Assembly: GCA_018697195.1 (NCBI GenBank) | Contig: CM031859.1 | Coordinates: forward strand, 52,436,828-52,500,827 | Length of the DNA stretch: 64,000 bases | Direction of reading: 5' to 3' | Source: Certhia americana | Taxonomy: Eukaryota; Chordata; Aves; Passeriformes; Certhiidae | In this document: positions 40,201 through 52,200 of the stretch, in pieces | Position numbering within the stretch: the stretch's first letter is position 1 | Layout of the letters: every line of letters starts with the position of its first letter | Notes under the pieces: generated by a model | Seen by the model: only the letters and a program-made list of their open reading frames with translations | Databases searched by the model: none | What the model was told of the DNA's origin: nothing | Position numbers and translations under genes: made by a program

Positions 40201-43200
40201 AACCATTACTGCAGAGAATTTTGAAAAAAGTTGCTGTCCCATTGCACCAGTGAAAATTTAAGTTGATAACAGCTTCATAATTCAGAAGAAAATGTCCAAA
40301 CAGCCTAAAGATTCTTAAAGCAAACTTAATGCTAGCAGGCAGCAATGCTTAAAATGCACATATTAGATTTTTGTCTATGTTTTTGTCCCAAGATGAAGGG
40401 TAATGAGATGGAGTTTTCTTTAATGCTCTCCAATACATCTTAAAGTGTTTTATAAAGACAAACATTCTGAACTTGAACACTATGCCTTTTTACATCTAAT
40501 AAAACATGTCCGTGCTCCACAGCTAGACCCATGGAGATCAGTAAACATTGTGCCCAGAATGCAGATGTGAAAGAAGAAAACACAATGACAGATTTCTATT
40601 CCCCACTCTGCTTTTCACCAAAGTGGTGATATTATTAGTATTGTGAATAACATAGAACATATGTTATTGGTATTATGAACATAATCCCTTCTGAATGTCT
40701 TGATTTTCCCACGAGAGAAATTGAGAGTTCAGTGTCAAACTAATAGAAAGATATTTACTTAGAATTCTTATGAAGCCACACTTTCAGAGTCTCAGCTGGA
40801 AGTGCAGGACGGCTAATAGGCACTCTATAAAGATCTGGTTGACAGAACTAATCACTAGCTTAAAATTTCCATGTCTGCACTACAGGAAGTACATTAGTTA
40901 AAGTAGCGAAGGCCCATAAGCCACTCAGCTAATATACACACCAAAAATCCAGCCTGGGCTGTGATAGAGATGAGAGTGTTTTCTTCCTACATTATGACAT
41001 TCGTCTGATTTGTGGCCAATTACCTGAGTTATAAAACGGCTGTTAATCATGAAAATGTTTTATGTTATCACCAAAGACTGCTGAAACAGTCCTTACAAAG
41101 AAAAGATTCTGACAGAACCTATTAAAATGGAGATTTAGTAATTTCTTTCTCCTGGGTTAGGAGTTAGAAAGAATAATCCTGGTGGAAGAATCTAAATCTG
41201 TAGGTAGTACTGTGGCTAAGAAGGAGTTTTGAAATTTGGGCTACCAATGTGTAAATGCTGATGATCAATTAAAAGTGAAAACACCATGCATAAACTCCTC
41301 TTCAGCTGGAGACTGTTGTCAGGTGGCTACTGAAATTCTGCTAATGTAATTTCTTTTGCTTAAGAATTGACAACTTGAGGGGGACATGTCTTGTTGGACA
41401 AGATGTGAATATTTTTAGCTAAAACATTTTCCAGCTGATAGGTAACATATCCAGCTGATAAATCCCTTTTTTGTCTATTCTCCTCTGTGTTGTCTTTCTG
41501 CTGACCTGGCATATTGCATTCACCAGATTATGTCAGTCAGTGCTGAAGGTACTCGTTTTAAGAAGTTGAACTTAATTAGCTGCATTCTTCTAGTAACATC
41601 TCTTTCACCTGTTTGTTCCAAAGGCCAATTTCTAAGTCTTGCTTGGTTTAGGAAAAAAAATTCAGCTTGTGACCCATGTTCTACTTTATGGGATGAGGGT
41701 GTAAGGAGCAAGAATGCTATTTGGAAGAAGTAATACAAAGACAACAGAAAGGGATGTGTGTAACAATCAGTTCATTTCTGCTGTCTCCAATCAATAAAAC
41801 CAGACGTATTTATTGCTTCTTGCTAAATTTCCAGCTTTAGTCTGTTTTGAGGATACATGCATTTGGTAGCATAGCCTTATTGATGTTTTCTTGAACAGTT
41901 TCATGTGGAAAAACTGCATTTATCCCTACTGTCAGAAGATACCTGTTTCCACTATGTTCCTCTAAATGTATGTTCCACCATGATGGTAGCACATCATCAG
42001 CAATTAATTAGTGTCACCTATTTATGTGATCTGCAGAGAACCAGTGTCTCTCATAAATCACTCTGTATAAACTGTAAGTAACTAAATTCCTGAGTTCATC
42101 TTGAGATGAAATATATGGGCACAACATTGCTTGTTTTCATTTGACTCCACTTCTTTCATGCAGAGGAGTAAGGGATGATGCTTTATTCTGTAATGCTCTA
42201 TTTAGTATAAACAGAAATTGAAAATCTTTGTTGATGTTAACCAAGCTAGCAAATGTAAAGGCCGATACATGCAAAGTCTTTCAGGTTCCTGCTTACTCTT
42301 TAGGGTTTAGTTTCAGCAATGCATGACCAGTTTTGCTGATTTGAACAACAAACAGTGCATTTATTGGCATCTTGTGCCCTCTCTCTGCAGAGCTGATCAA
42401 GTGAAAACAGGGTAGAGATAAATTTCTCATGGCAATGCTCAGCTTACACTTTAATGAGAATTGACAGTGCCTGGCATCTTTCAGTATTAACCTCTTCCAA
42501 GCTGGATAGGCTCTGTAGTTTGGAAAAACTTAGACTCCAGCTGCCTGTATTTTGACTAACTTCAGCACTTAACTGGAGATCTTGGGCCATCAAATCATTG
42601 CCACAGCTTATTTTATAAATGTTGCTTGTTGAAGGATGTGGAAAAGCTGACATGAAGTCAGTTCAGTTTGTGATTCATGCAAGAGATTAGTCCTGCTTAA
42701 TGAAGATGCCATCTGGATTACAAGATAAGAAAATACTTCAAAATAAATATCTCTGTGAAAAATGAACAATTTCCTTGACAAGCTGACATGGGGCATGGTA
42801 TCTCCTCACTTCTTATGCAAGAGCCTCCCTAGGAACAATTATTTATGGTTTTATTATCATAGCTAAAAAAAAAAAAACCCACCCACAGTAAAACTGTATT
42901 GAGGAATTAAAAGAAAAAATATTAAACAGGTAGAGTCACAATATTCAATTTCAGAATTTCTAGGGAAATTTCCCTTGTTAAATTCCATAAAAAACTGTTT
43001 GCTGCTATGTTTACAAAGCTGAAAATAGAAGTTTGGAAACATGATTCTTCAGAAATATAACGGGAATAAATTAGCATGCTGGATAGGCAGAGTAGAAAAA
43101 GAGAAAATTCTAAATTGTGTTAGAAGACCACCACCATAAATGAGGCAAACTTCTAAGAAATACTGACACACTTTACAAACACTAACATTCCACTACAAAC

Positions 43201-46200
43201 ACCAAGAAATTATCAGGCAGACCATAATTTCAGAATTAAATGGTAGATATCAAAGCAGTTTCTTTGGTATTATTACTTAACTGGAAAAGAACTCAGATAA
43301 TAAAATCACAGGGCATACAAGACCAGAATCTCAGGTGTTCATCCTGGTTTAACAATACCACATTACCAGTAGCCTCCTTCAGCAGTGGGAACATAACCTG
43401 TTATTTAAAAATAAAGCTGTTTTTAAGGAGAAGAGTGATCCTAAAATATATGCACTTCTTCCAAACTTTATTCTAATGTTAACTGTGCCTCTCACAGCTT
43501 GCAAAAATGTCCTGTTCTTCTGCAGAACATTTTTCAGGAGTGAAGGCTTATCTCCAGGTACTCCTGCAGTCCTGTGTATTGCTCTAATTTAAATAAAGCA
43601 AACAGATTTCTTCCTCAATGACATTTCAAAAGGTCTAACAACAAAAGTATAGTTCTCATTTAAATTTCACGTGCTGTTTCAGCCTTGTTATAGCCTTGGA
43701 AAATTTAATTAATAACTTCTTGTAGGCAATATAATTTTTGTTTGATTTCTCTTTACAAATTGCTTCTTGCACATCTAATTTTAAGAAAACATACTTTTTT
43801 TAGAATTTGTGGAATGTGAACCACATAGGTGTTTATTTTCAATGACCTGTCACATACCTGAAGGTCACAGTCATAGCTTGTCATCCTGAACTCCTTTTCT
43901 ACAAATTATTCTTCTTTTCTGGCTATCAAGCTCAGTGATGTTAAATTAGTTTCCCAGTAGGATATGCCTTTCAGGTAAGAAATTACCAGCTGTCTGTTCC
44001 AAAGAGCTTCATAATGATGCAGAGAAATATTGAAAAATGCCCACTACAATAGCAGTTTAAGCACTAACTACTTTTTTTTTTGTGTCAAACTTTACTTCTG
44101 AATTTTAGGATAATGTCTGTTTCAATTGCCATATAGCTTGGCTGGAATCTCAGTTTTGAGATTTTTGCATTGCTTTGCTGGATATGGTTCAAAAGACCCT
44201 GTGTAATTTTCATTCATATTAAATGATGAAAAATGGAAGCTTACTGGTAAATGAGGACCTCAGTTTCAACTATGATATACTAAATATGACAGATCTGTGC
44301 CTTTGATTTGTACTGATCCTTTGATTTGAACCAATTCTTAACTGTGAATGTTTTTTACTAGGTGGATGTTTTCCCAAAGAATTTAAAACGTTTATTTCAT
44401 AATAACCTGTTGTTAGTGTATTCATCTCATATTGACAATTAGTGATCTTGTATTTTCCTTGGATGTTATGCCAACATCTTTGAGAAAGTCCAAGAGAACT
44501 AGGCTCTGGCCACTCTAATTACAACAACAAGCTGGCCTCATGGGTTCTATTTCTTTCATACCACATTTAACTCATTCAGCACAGGCGGCCACCTTAAGAA
44601 GAAAGGCAGTAGCTTAATCTAGGATTCAAAACCATGGCAAACATCACAGTTGTTGAATCTATCAGTAGATCATTGTGTGAATTTGCCTAAATCATAATAT
44701 CATAATAAGTTCTTTCATCTGCACACCTTGGAAAAATCCATGATAAATATATAAAACAGTAGAAGGAATTCAAGTGTTTAGATACTATGGAAGTAGGGAA
44801 CTTAAAGAAACTAGAGAAGATGATCAGTGAACCCCACAAATTCTACTGGACTTCCTCATTTACACAATTCAATATCTTAATGAAAAATGGCTTGCTTGTT
44901 ATTATGCGTTTTAAATTATGTGCAAAGAAAGAATAGTGAAAATAAAGAGTTAAAGCATCTGTATCATATGCATTTTTTATAGAAAAAGGTGATAATCTGG
45001 ACAGCACACAGAACAGGCTGAAAGATGCTGATGAGAAGAACGCCATTCTCTTGAGAGCTTTGAATGAAACCTTAGGAAAACTGTCAGCCATTCCTAATGG
45101 TAAGTTGGAGAAGTGTTGCAACATTTGACTCAGTCCTGCTCTTTTGTTTCTTTTTCCATCACTTAGCATTTGTCTCATCAATCTTTGCCTGTGTCCACAC
45201 TGGGTCTATTTTGACCACTGTCTTTCATAAGACAAAGATGAGCAATATGAAAGAGAAAACTGAACTGAAAATATTTGCATGGTATCAGTTAGAATTTTGG
45301 GATGCTGAAAGGTACCATGCTTCTGCAGTTTGCAGAATGTTTCTGAAAGAAAATAATTTTGATATCAGAAGTTTTTATACGCTCTGAGACAAATAGTCTG
45401 TTGTTTATATCTGAAAAGGTTTTTTGAAGCTGATCTTTAATGAAACACTCTAATTTCACCAGTGCAATTTAAGCCAAGAAGAAGTCTTGTTGACTTTACA
45501 GAAAAAGCAGGGTGAAAATTGCTGGGTTTTATCTTACCTTTCTACCCCACATTTCCAGACACTGGTTGGTGTGTACATCTTTTTTAGCCTGTAAATTGCT
45601 TAGAACTGGAACAGGTTTTCCTCAATGGCCCCTGAAGTGCTGAGCTCTTGTAACCCACGCCTGAAGGCAAGGGTGGCTGAAGTTCTTGTTAATAGATCAC
45701 TTGGGGTAGATTAGAATGAAATGACACTGAATTACTAGTGTAGATAGATTAGGTAAATAAGTAGATAGATGTATACNNNNNNNNNNNNNNNNNNNNNNNN
45801 NNNNNNNNNNNNNNNNNNNNNNNNNNNNNNNNNNNNNNNNNNNNNNNNNNNNNNNNNNNNNNNNNNNNNNNNNNNNNNNNNNNNNNNNNNNNNNNNNNNN
45901 NNNNNNNNNNNNNNNNNNNNNNNNNNNNNNNNNNNNNNNNNNNNNNNNNNNNNNNNNNNNNNNNNNNNNNNNNNNNNNNNNNNNNNNNNNNNNNNNNNNN
46001 NNNNNNNNNNNNNNNNNNNNNNNNNNNNNNNNNNNNNNNNNNNNNNNNNNNNNNNNNNNNNNNNNNNNNNNNNNNNNNNNNNNNNNNNNNNNNNNNNNNN
46101 NNNNNNNNNNNNNNNNNNNNNNNNNNNNNNNNNNNNNNNNNNNNNNNNNNNNNNNNNNNNNNNNNNNNNNNNNNNNGAGGGAGAGGGAGAGGGAGAGGGA

Positions 46201-49200
46201 GAGGGAGAGGGAGAGGGAGAGGGAGAGGGAGAGGGAGAGGGAGAGGGAGAGGGAGAGGGAGAGGGAGAGGGAGAGGGAGAGGGAGAGGGAGAGGGAGAGG
46301 AACCACCACATGTGGATCCATCAACATGACTTAGTTGTTGCAATTTATGTGTCCCTTGGCCAAAGTGATGGAAAAAGTCTTGATCCATCCAGGGTAGGGG
46401 AACCCCCACACAACATAGAGTTTATTTGGTTAAGATACCTTCAGGTTCAATTCCCTGGTGGAAATTCCCAGGTACCTCCCCTGGAGGGTAGTTTTACACT
46501 GTTTGATGTAACACTGTGGCTTATGTGCTGTCCTCTGGTGGAGGGCCTCAGAAATCAGTCTGGGGTTTTTGGTGGTGTATGACCCCTTCTAAGACATGAC
46601 TGCTGTTATTCCCGCCTGTGTATTTGGGCTCAGGACTTCTACTCAGAAGTAGAACACCTTCAGGCCTGTGTGAATGCCTGCAGGCAGGCAAGTTTTACAC
46701 CACAGTCGGTTGTATAAAGGAGGATATTGATGTGATAAAAAGCATTAACCCAGTTCTATAGCATTTGCTTCTTATCAGTCCTTTTCCTTAGCTGGCTCAA
46801 GAAAGATCTCCTTGCTAAACAAAGGTTGCTTTGTTTTAATCATCCTCTGGTGATGGGTGAGACACCTGGGCTGTTCTTATGTAAATCAGAGGTTTCACCA
46901 CCACACATCCAAAAATTCTGCTCCTCCCCTTAGTTTAGGAGTTATCTCAGCATAGCAACCTGCTGCTTTTGCCAATGGATCATTGCTTGAGTCATTAACC
47001 TTCAACATTTCAGTGTCTCACATATGCACATTAATCATTCTGTAGAGACTTTTTTTAAACTCATTAAAATCCCAAAGTCCCAGGATGTTAGCTACATTGC
47101 ATTGTGATAGCAAGGAACAAGGAGCTACAACACACTTTCATTATAAAGGATAGCAAAAGATAAAATGAATGTTTTTAAAAAATAAATTTTTTAAATCAAT
47201 TTATTTTGCAATGAATTTTTCTCCAAGGAGCACTTTATAAACTGAAGTTTCACCTTAACAAAAGTCTCTGAAGAAAATCTGTATTCTGTCTGATTTTTAG
47301 TGGTCTGGAAGGTTCAGACTGCTAGTAAGCCCTGACCATGAAAAACAATTTACTATTCATCTTGTACATTTTTGCGGCCTTAAGATTCCAGCTAACTGAA
47401 AAGTTTGGGTTTAAATTTAATAATCGATTAATAATTTGAAATATAACACTCACAAAATAAGTGGTTTAATATTTCATGCTCATCATGTACCATTTCTTGG
47501 GTTTTGGACAAGATACTAGACTTAGGTATTTGTCTTGAGCACAGATAGATGTCCCAGTCAACCAAAGTGGACCTCTAAGGCCTGTTAACCTTAGGACACA
47601 GAACACTAAATATGGAACAAGTAAAAGTAACATGAATTATGCAATCATTAGCAATGTAATAAACTCTTGGCAGATTAGAATTACAGGGTGCTTACTCTTG
47701 GCACAAGGACACTCATAAAAACAAGCAGATGAGTATTAAGAATGAAATTCAGAGCAAATAAATGTCATGGATAAGAAAATGGAGTAAATTAGTTGTCCAA
47801 CAGGAAAATGATCAAATGAGGAAAGGAGAGAAAATCACCCTGTTATATATCTTGTTCAAGGATTTGAGATAGCAGAGAGCAGATTAAACTAATCATTCTT
47901 GTGTCCTTCCTATACTAATAGATAAAGGCAGAAAAATTCAGAATGAGATAGACAGATCACATATGGGACAAGGACCCACATGTGCAGGGACGGCATAATT
48001 TAAGGTGTGCCTGAAAATAATTTTGGGACTAATAGAGGGAAGTAGCACAGTGTTATAAATTACACACCACAATCGGGTTGGTCAATCACTAAGGTGATTT
48101 ATTAATTCGTTGATAAGGAACAATCAAGCAGCGCTGGGGACACGGAGAGTCTCCACTCCGCCAACACGTGCATCCTTCCTTCAGTCACTGCCCCTTTTAT
48201 AGGCAGTTTCTCATTGGGCTGTGTCATGCTTGCTCTGCTGGGGTACAAGTTCAAACAAGGCCAAACATCTTGACTAGCTTACAATCTCATGAGTAACAGC
48301 AGCCACAAGCCTTTGTCAGGTCTGGGACAAAGTTGTTAAGCCATGTTCCTGGCAACAGGCAGCAGCAGCAGCAAGTCTCCACATGTTCTCACAAGCCCCA
48401 GTAGACAAATCAGTCCTTGCACTATCTTTGCAGCTTTTCCTTATACCTTAAGGTGAGTACAATTCATAATTATTTGTTACATAGTGGTAAAAATACATAA
48501 TAGCAAAATCAGCAATTCACAACAAAGGGATTTAAAACAAAATAATGAAATTTTATATGTTCCTTTGTCTTATGTCCATATTTCACTTTAAGTTCAGTAC
48601 TCTTGTTTATACGGATCCCATGGTTTGTTTCCACAATGACACGAATTACCATATAACATCTCACAACAGTAACTCCAACTTTCACTGAGCCAGAAAGGTG
48701 CATGACCTCTAATAATGACCCAAAAGAAACTACTTAGATATGATGAAAAAGGGTAATCAGGGTTCTCTTTTCTTTTTCTTGCCAGGACTGACAATAATAA
48801 TTGTTTATTTATGATTCCATCATATTTCTGACATGCTAGTGTATTTTTCAGAGCCAAAACTTCAGAAATAAAGGTGGAGTTTTTTTGAAGCACAGATACA
48901 TATCTTTACTCAAAGAAGTTACTTCTGAACTCCGGAAAATCATTTAATTATCGTTTTCTACCTACAGATACAGCTATAAAGGTACAGGCAGCCAAAGACA
49001 AAGCAAGACAAGCCAACAATACTGCAAATGATGTCCTGGCCCAGATTAAAGACCTCAATCGTAATCTCCTGGGTTTGAGAAAAAACTACAGTAAACTTAC
49101 AGACGATGTGGCCAAAACAAATGCAGTTGTGAAGGATCCAGTCAAGAACAGTAAGATCTTTTTGGGGTTGTTTAGTGGTGGTTTTTTTCATTTTGTGGTT

Positions 49201-52200
49201 TTCATTTCATATCTCAAAATGAAACAGAGACATTCCAGAATTTCACTTACATAGGAGTACTACAGTATGCTGGGATAAAAGGAGTTTCTATGACTTCTAT
49301 TTTCTAGGCTTCTTACATGTAAAAAGGGACCAGAGGTCCCTTTGAATGCTAACAATTCTAGGAAAAGATTTTTTAATTTCAAAGACTACTGCTAGTAGTT
49401 GCAAGAAAAGCTAATGTCAGCAGGATAAACATGTAATGGATACATTTATTCCTCAGATTACTTTTTAAAATATGTAGGAGGTGACTAATCAAAGAGTCTG
49501 ACTGGCAATTCACTGCCTGATTCAAGAAAAATACCCCACACTAAATCTGTCTTCAGTCAATCAGATAATCATTCCTGGGAGAAATGCATGATTTCTTTCA
49601 TACACGTTACTATTTTTGGTACTGAAGACACTTTAAAAAAGAAAGAAGATTCTGGGAATGGGGTTTTGTGTGCTTTTTCTCTTTTTTTTTTTTCCCCCAT
49701 GAATTCTGTTTTCAAATATGACAATTATTTTAGCGTTTTCACTTTGGTTAGGATGGATAAAAATGAATTCTTTATTACAGTACATTTTATGGTAGATTGC
49801 TAGACCATCTCTTATGTAAGCTACAAATCTAGAGTGTCTTTAGAAAATGACTGAAGAACTAATTTCTCAGCTATTTTGGGCTCCCCAGATTGTTGTTAGC
49901 TTGATGAAGCTGGGCACCTAAAAACATACAGTTTAGGAGGCTGTCATTCTCATTCTGTGGACAAATATCCTCTGCCAATTGTTGCTGAACAGCGTTGCTG
50001 TACAAGTGAAAGAATGGCCGTTCGTCACTGCCTGCCTATTGCAAGTTCCCTGTTTCTCATCAGCTGAGATCCATCTGTGAGCCCCAGTACAATTCCCATT
50101 GGGTGCATACAAGTTTAGACAATATGAAAAGTAGTTATTGGTTGAAATAGCGTGGTTAGATTACAGCAGGTTGTAGAACCAGCAAGGTCTCTTGCAGGGT
50201 AGAGGGAAACAACTGAGAAACAGTCTTAAAGCAGTCATTTCTTGCAAGGCACTGCTAAATCTAGACCAGTCCCTCTGTCCCAGCTCAAGTATTCTGAACC
50301 TGTGTGTGCATTAGCACTATGGTTGAGATTAGGAGTGATAATTTAAAATTTAATCTCTTGATTGTCCCCATTCACCATTATTCTGTTTGTGCTGAAGAGT
50401 GGTCTTAACACTTGAAAACTGTTTCATGTCAGATAAAGCTGAACTGTGAGATGTTCTCCAGAAGTACACTTCTTTCATTCTCCAGATGTTAATGGATGCT
50501 CAGATTACAGAATGAAAAAAACCGTAATGTAGGATGAACCATTCCAGATGTATGAAGTGAATAGGCTGGCAGTCATGACTAAATGCAAAAGTAGACAGAG
50601 CCTCTCTATGTCAAAATTCAGGTGCTGAATTCTCATTTTGATAGATATGAAATATTTAAAAGGTAAAAAAGTTATTCATGGACTTATCCTGTCCCTTACT
50701 TTGCTTTACATTTCTGTTTAGATCTTCAAAACATTCTCTTATGTTAGCTTCTGTCTCTTATGTTATCCTGTTTTTTTCTCTTTCCTTTGTCTCCATATCT
50801 TGCCTGCAGAAATCTGTACGTATGTTTTTCTTACTTGCAGCTTATAGTGTGTGTTTTCCAGTAAACAATGACTTACTGCTTACCACCAAAGCCTCTGCAC
50901 TCTGTGTTTTGCATTCATTGAAATAGCTAGTTTCAAAAACTTTGAGATAAAGTGACTTGGTACGTAGTTTAACTTACATGAAACCTTAAGAAGCATCTTG
51001 AAGGTTTTGATATGAGTGTTTGGGTCAAAAAACTAGATATGCAGTTTTTGATGCTTTATCTAAGCATTATTTTTATTGCTATTATTATTATTACTATTAT
51101 TTTCATGTAATATGCATCTTTCTGGTAAATGCATGTTTGTCCCTTTCAGCATCATTCACAAAAGCCCACACCCTCAAGAGAGCCAAGTGTTGCAATCCTT
51201 AGATATGCTGATGAGTAGTCAAAGAGAGGGTATTATTCACTAGTTGTATGTTGAGGGGCAAAAAAGGAATCTGAGGCTTAAAAAAAAACAGAGGCAAAAA
51301 TATCATGATAAAATTATTTAGTTCACCTGAAAAAAAAAGGAAATAATTTGCAGTTTACTGTCACTGTTTTAAATCTGCTTTCAGTACACATTTAGAATTT
51401 TAAGCTTTTTGTATTTTTGCCTATTATAGTCAGCTCAAGAATTCATTTCAAGCTAATTTTAATATGGTAATTTCAAAATTACTTATGGAAACCAACCAGT
51501 TTTCATTAATCCACCATTTTTCTTTAAAATTGGTGGGGCTTTTTTTAAAGAAGAAAGCAAATATTTAATTTATAAATTTATTTGGCTACAGGAAATATTT
51601 TCCATAATTATCATCCTGACCTGAAGCATAGTTACATCTACAAAATCTTGCTTTAACATTAGTGCTTTTGATGCTATTGCTGCTTTAACTTGATTCTAAA
51701 CATTCTGAAATTGCCTTATTCTGTTCAGGTAGCTTCCTGGCCTGTGTGTACCTGATAGTCGCATATGCAATCTCCTGAGCGTTGTGTATGCAGAATTTTC
51801 TTAGATTTTATTATTGCAATGTATAATTAGTCTCTGACACTATTCTCTAAAGCTCTGCTTTGTTCTTTCTAATGAAGTTGCTGATGCAGATTCCAGTATT
51901 AAAAACCTAGAAAAGGAAGCAGATCGCCTGCTAGATAAAATCAAGCCAATCAAAGAACTCCAGGATAACTTAGGGAAAAATATTTCTCAGATAAAAGAGC
52001 TGATAAACCAAGCTCGGAAGCAAGCCAATTCGGTAAGTCTCATTTCTCAAAAATAAAAAAGATCTTTTGAGTACTGATGAGATTTTATTTTCTACTTTTT
52101 ATTTCTTTTTATAATGTGAATCCTTCCTAATTCTAAACATGTGTAAAGAGATCAAATAATGGAGTATAATTTCTCAGAAAAAAAAGAATATTCTGATTAT

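Larger units (their letters stand above)
45100..48967 (+). other. LAMA2: LAMA2 intron 14
   Basis: 3.9 kb as assembled. It contains a 400-N gap (45777-46176), a GGGAGA hexamer array (46177-46300) and a probable solo LTR (48051-48481). A short GATA-like tract (tagatagat) lies just left of the gap. The real intron length is unknown because of the gap. Confidence 0.85.

Noticed and set aside
40624..40690. Short inverted repeat (ataacata...tatgttat) as a structured RNA
   Set aside because: An 8-bp AT-only stem is expected by chance in such AT-rich sequence, and there is no extended hairpin of microRNA size.
45697..46409. Long open frames of Ser-Pro, Pro-Leu or Gly-Glu repeats across the gap
   Set aside because: They consist of the hexamer array and Ns read through in several frames. 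They are artefacts of the repeat and gap, not genes.
46442..46452. ggttcaattcc, matching a tRNA B box
   Set aside because: No A box at proper spacing, no acceptor stem and no cloverleaf. It is not a tRNA gene, and I could not link it to a SINE or a retroviral primer-binding site.
48594..48893. 99-codon minus-strand open frame next to the LTR as a remnant of retroviral coding sequence
   Set aside because: No recognisable retroviral motif, and no polypurine tract between it and the LTR end. The LTR is better read as solo.
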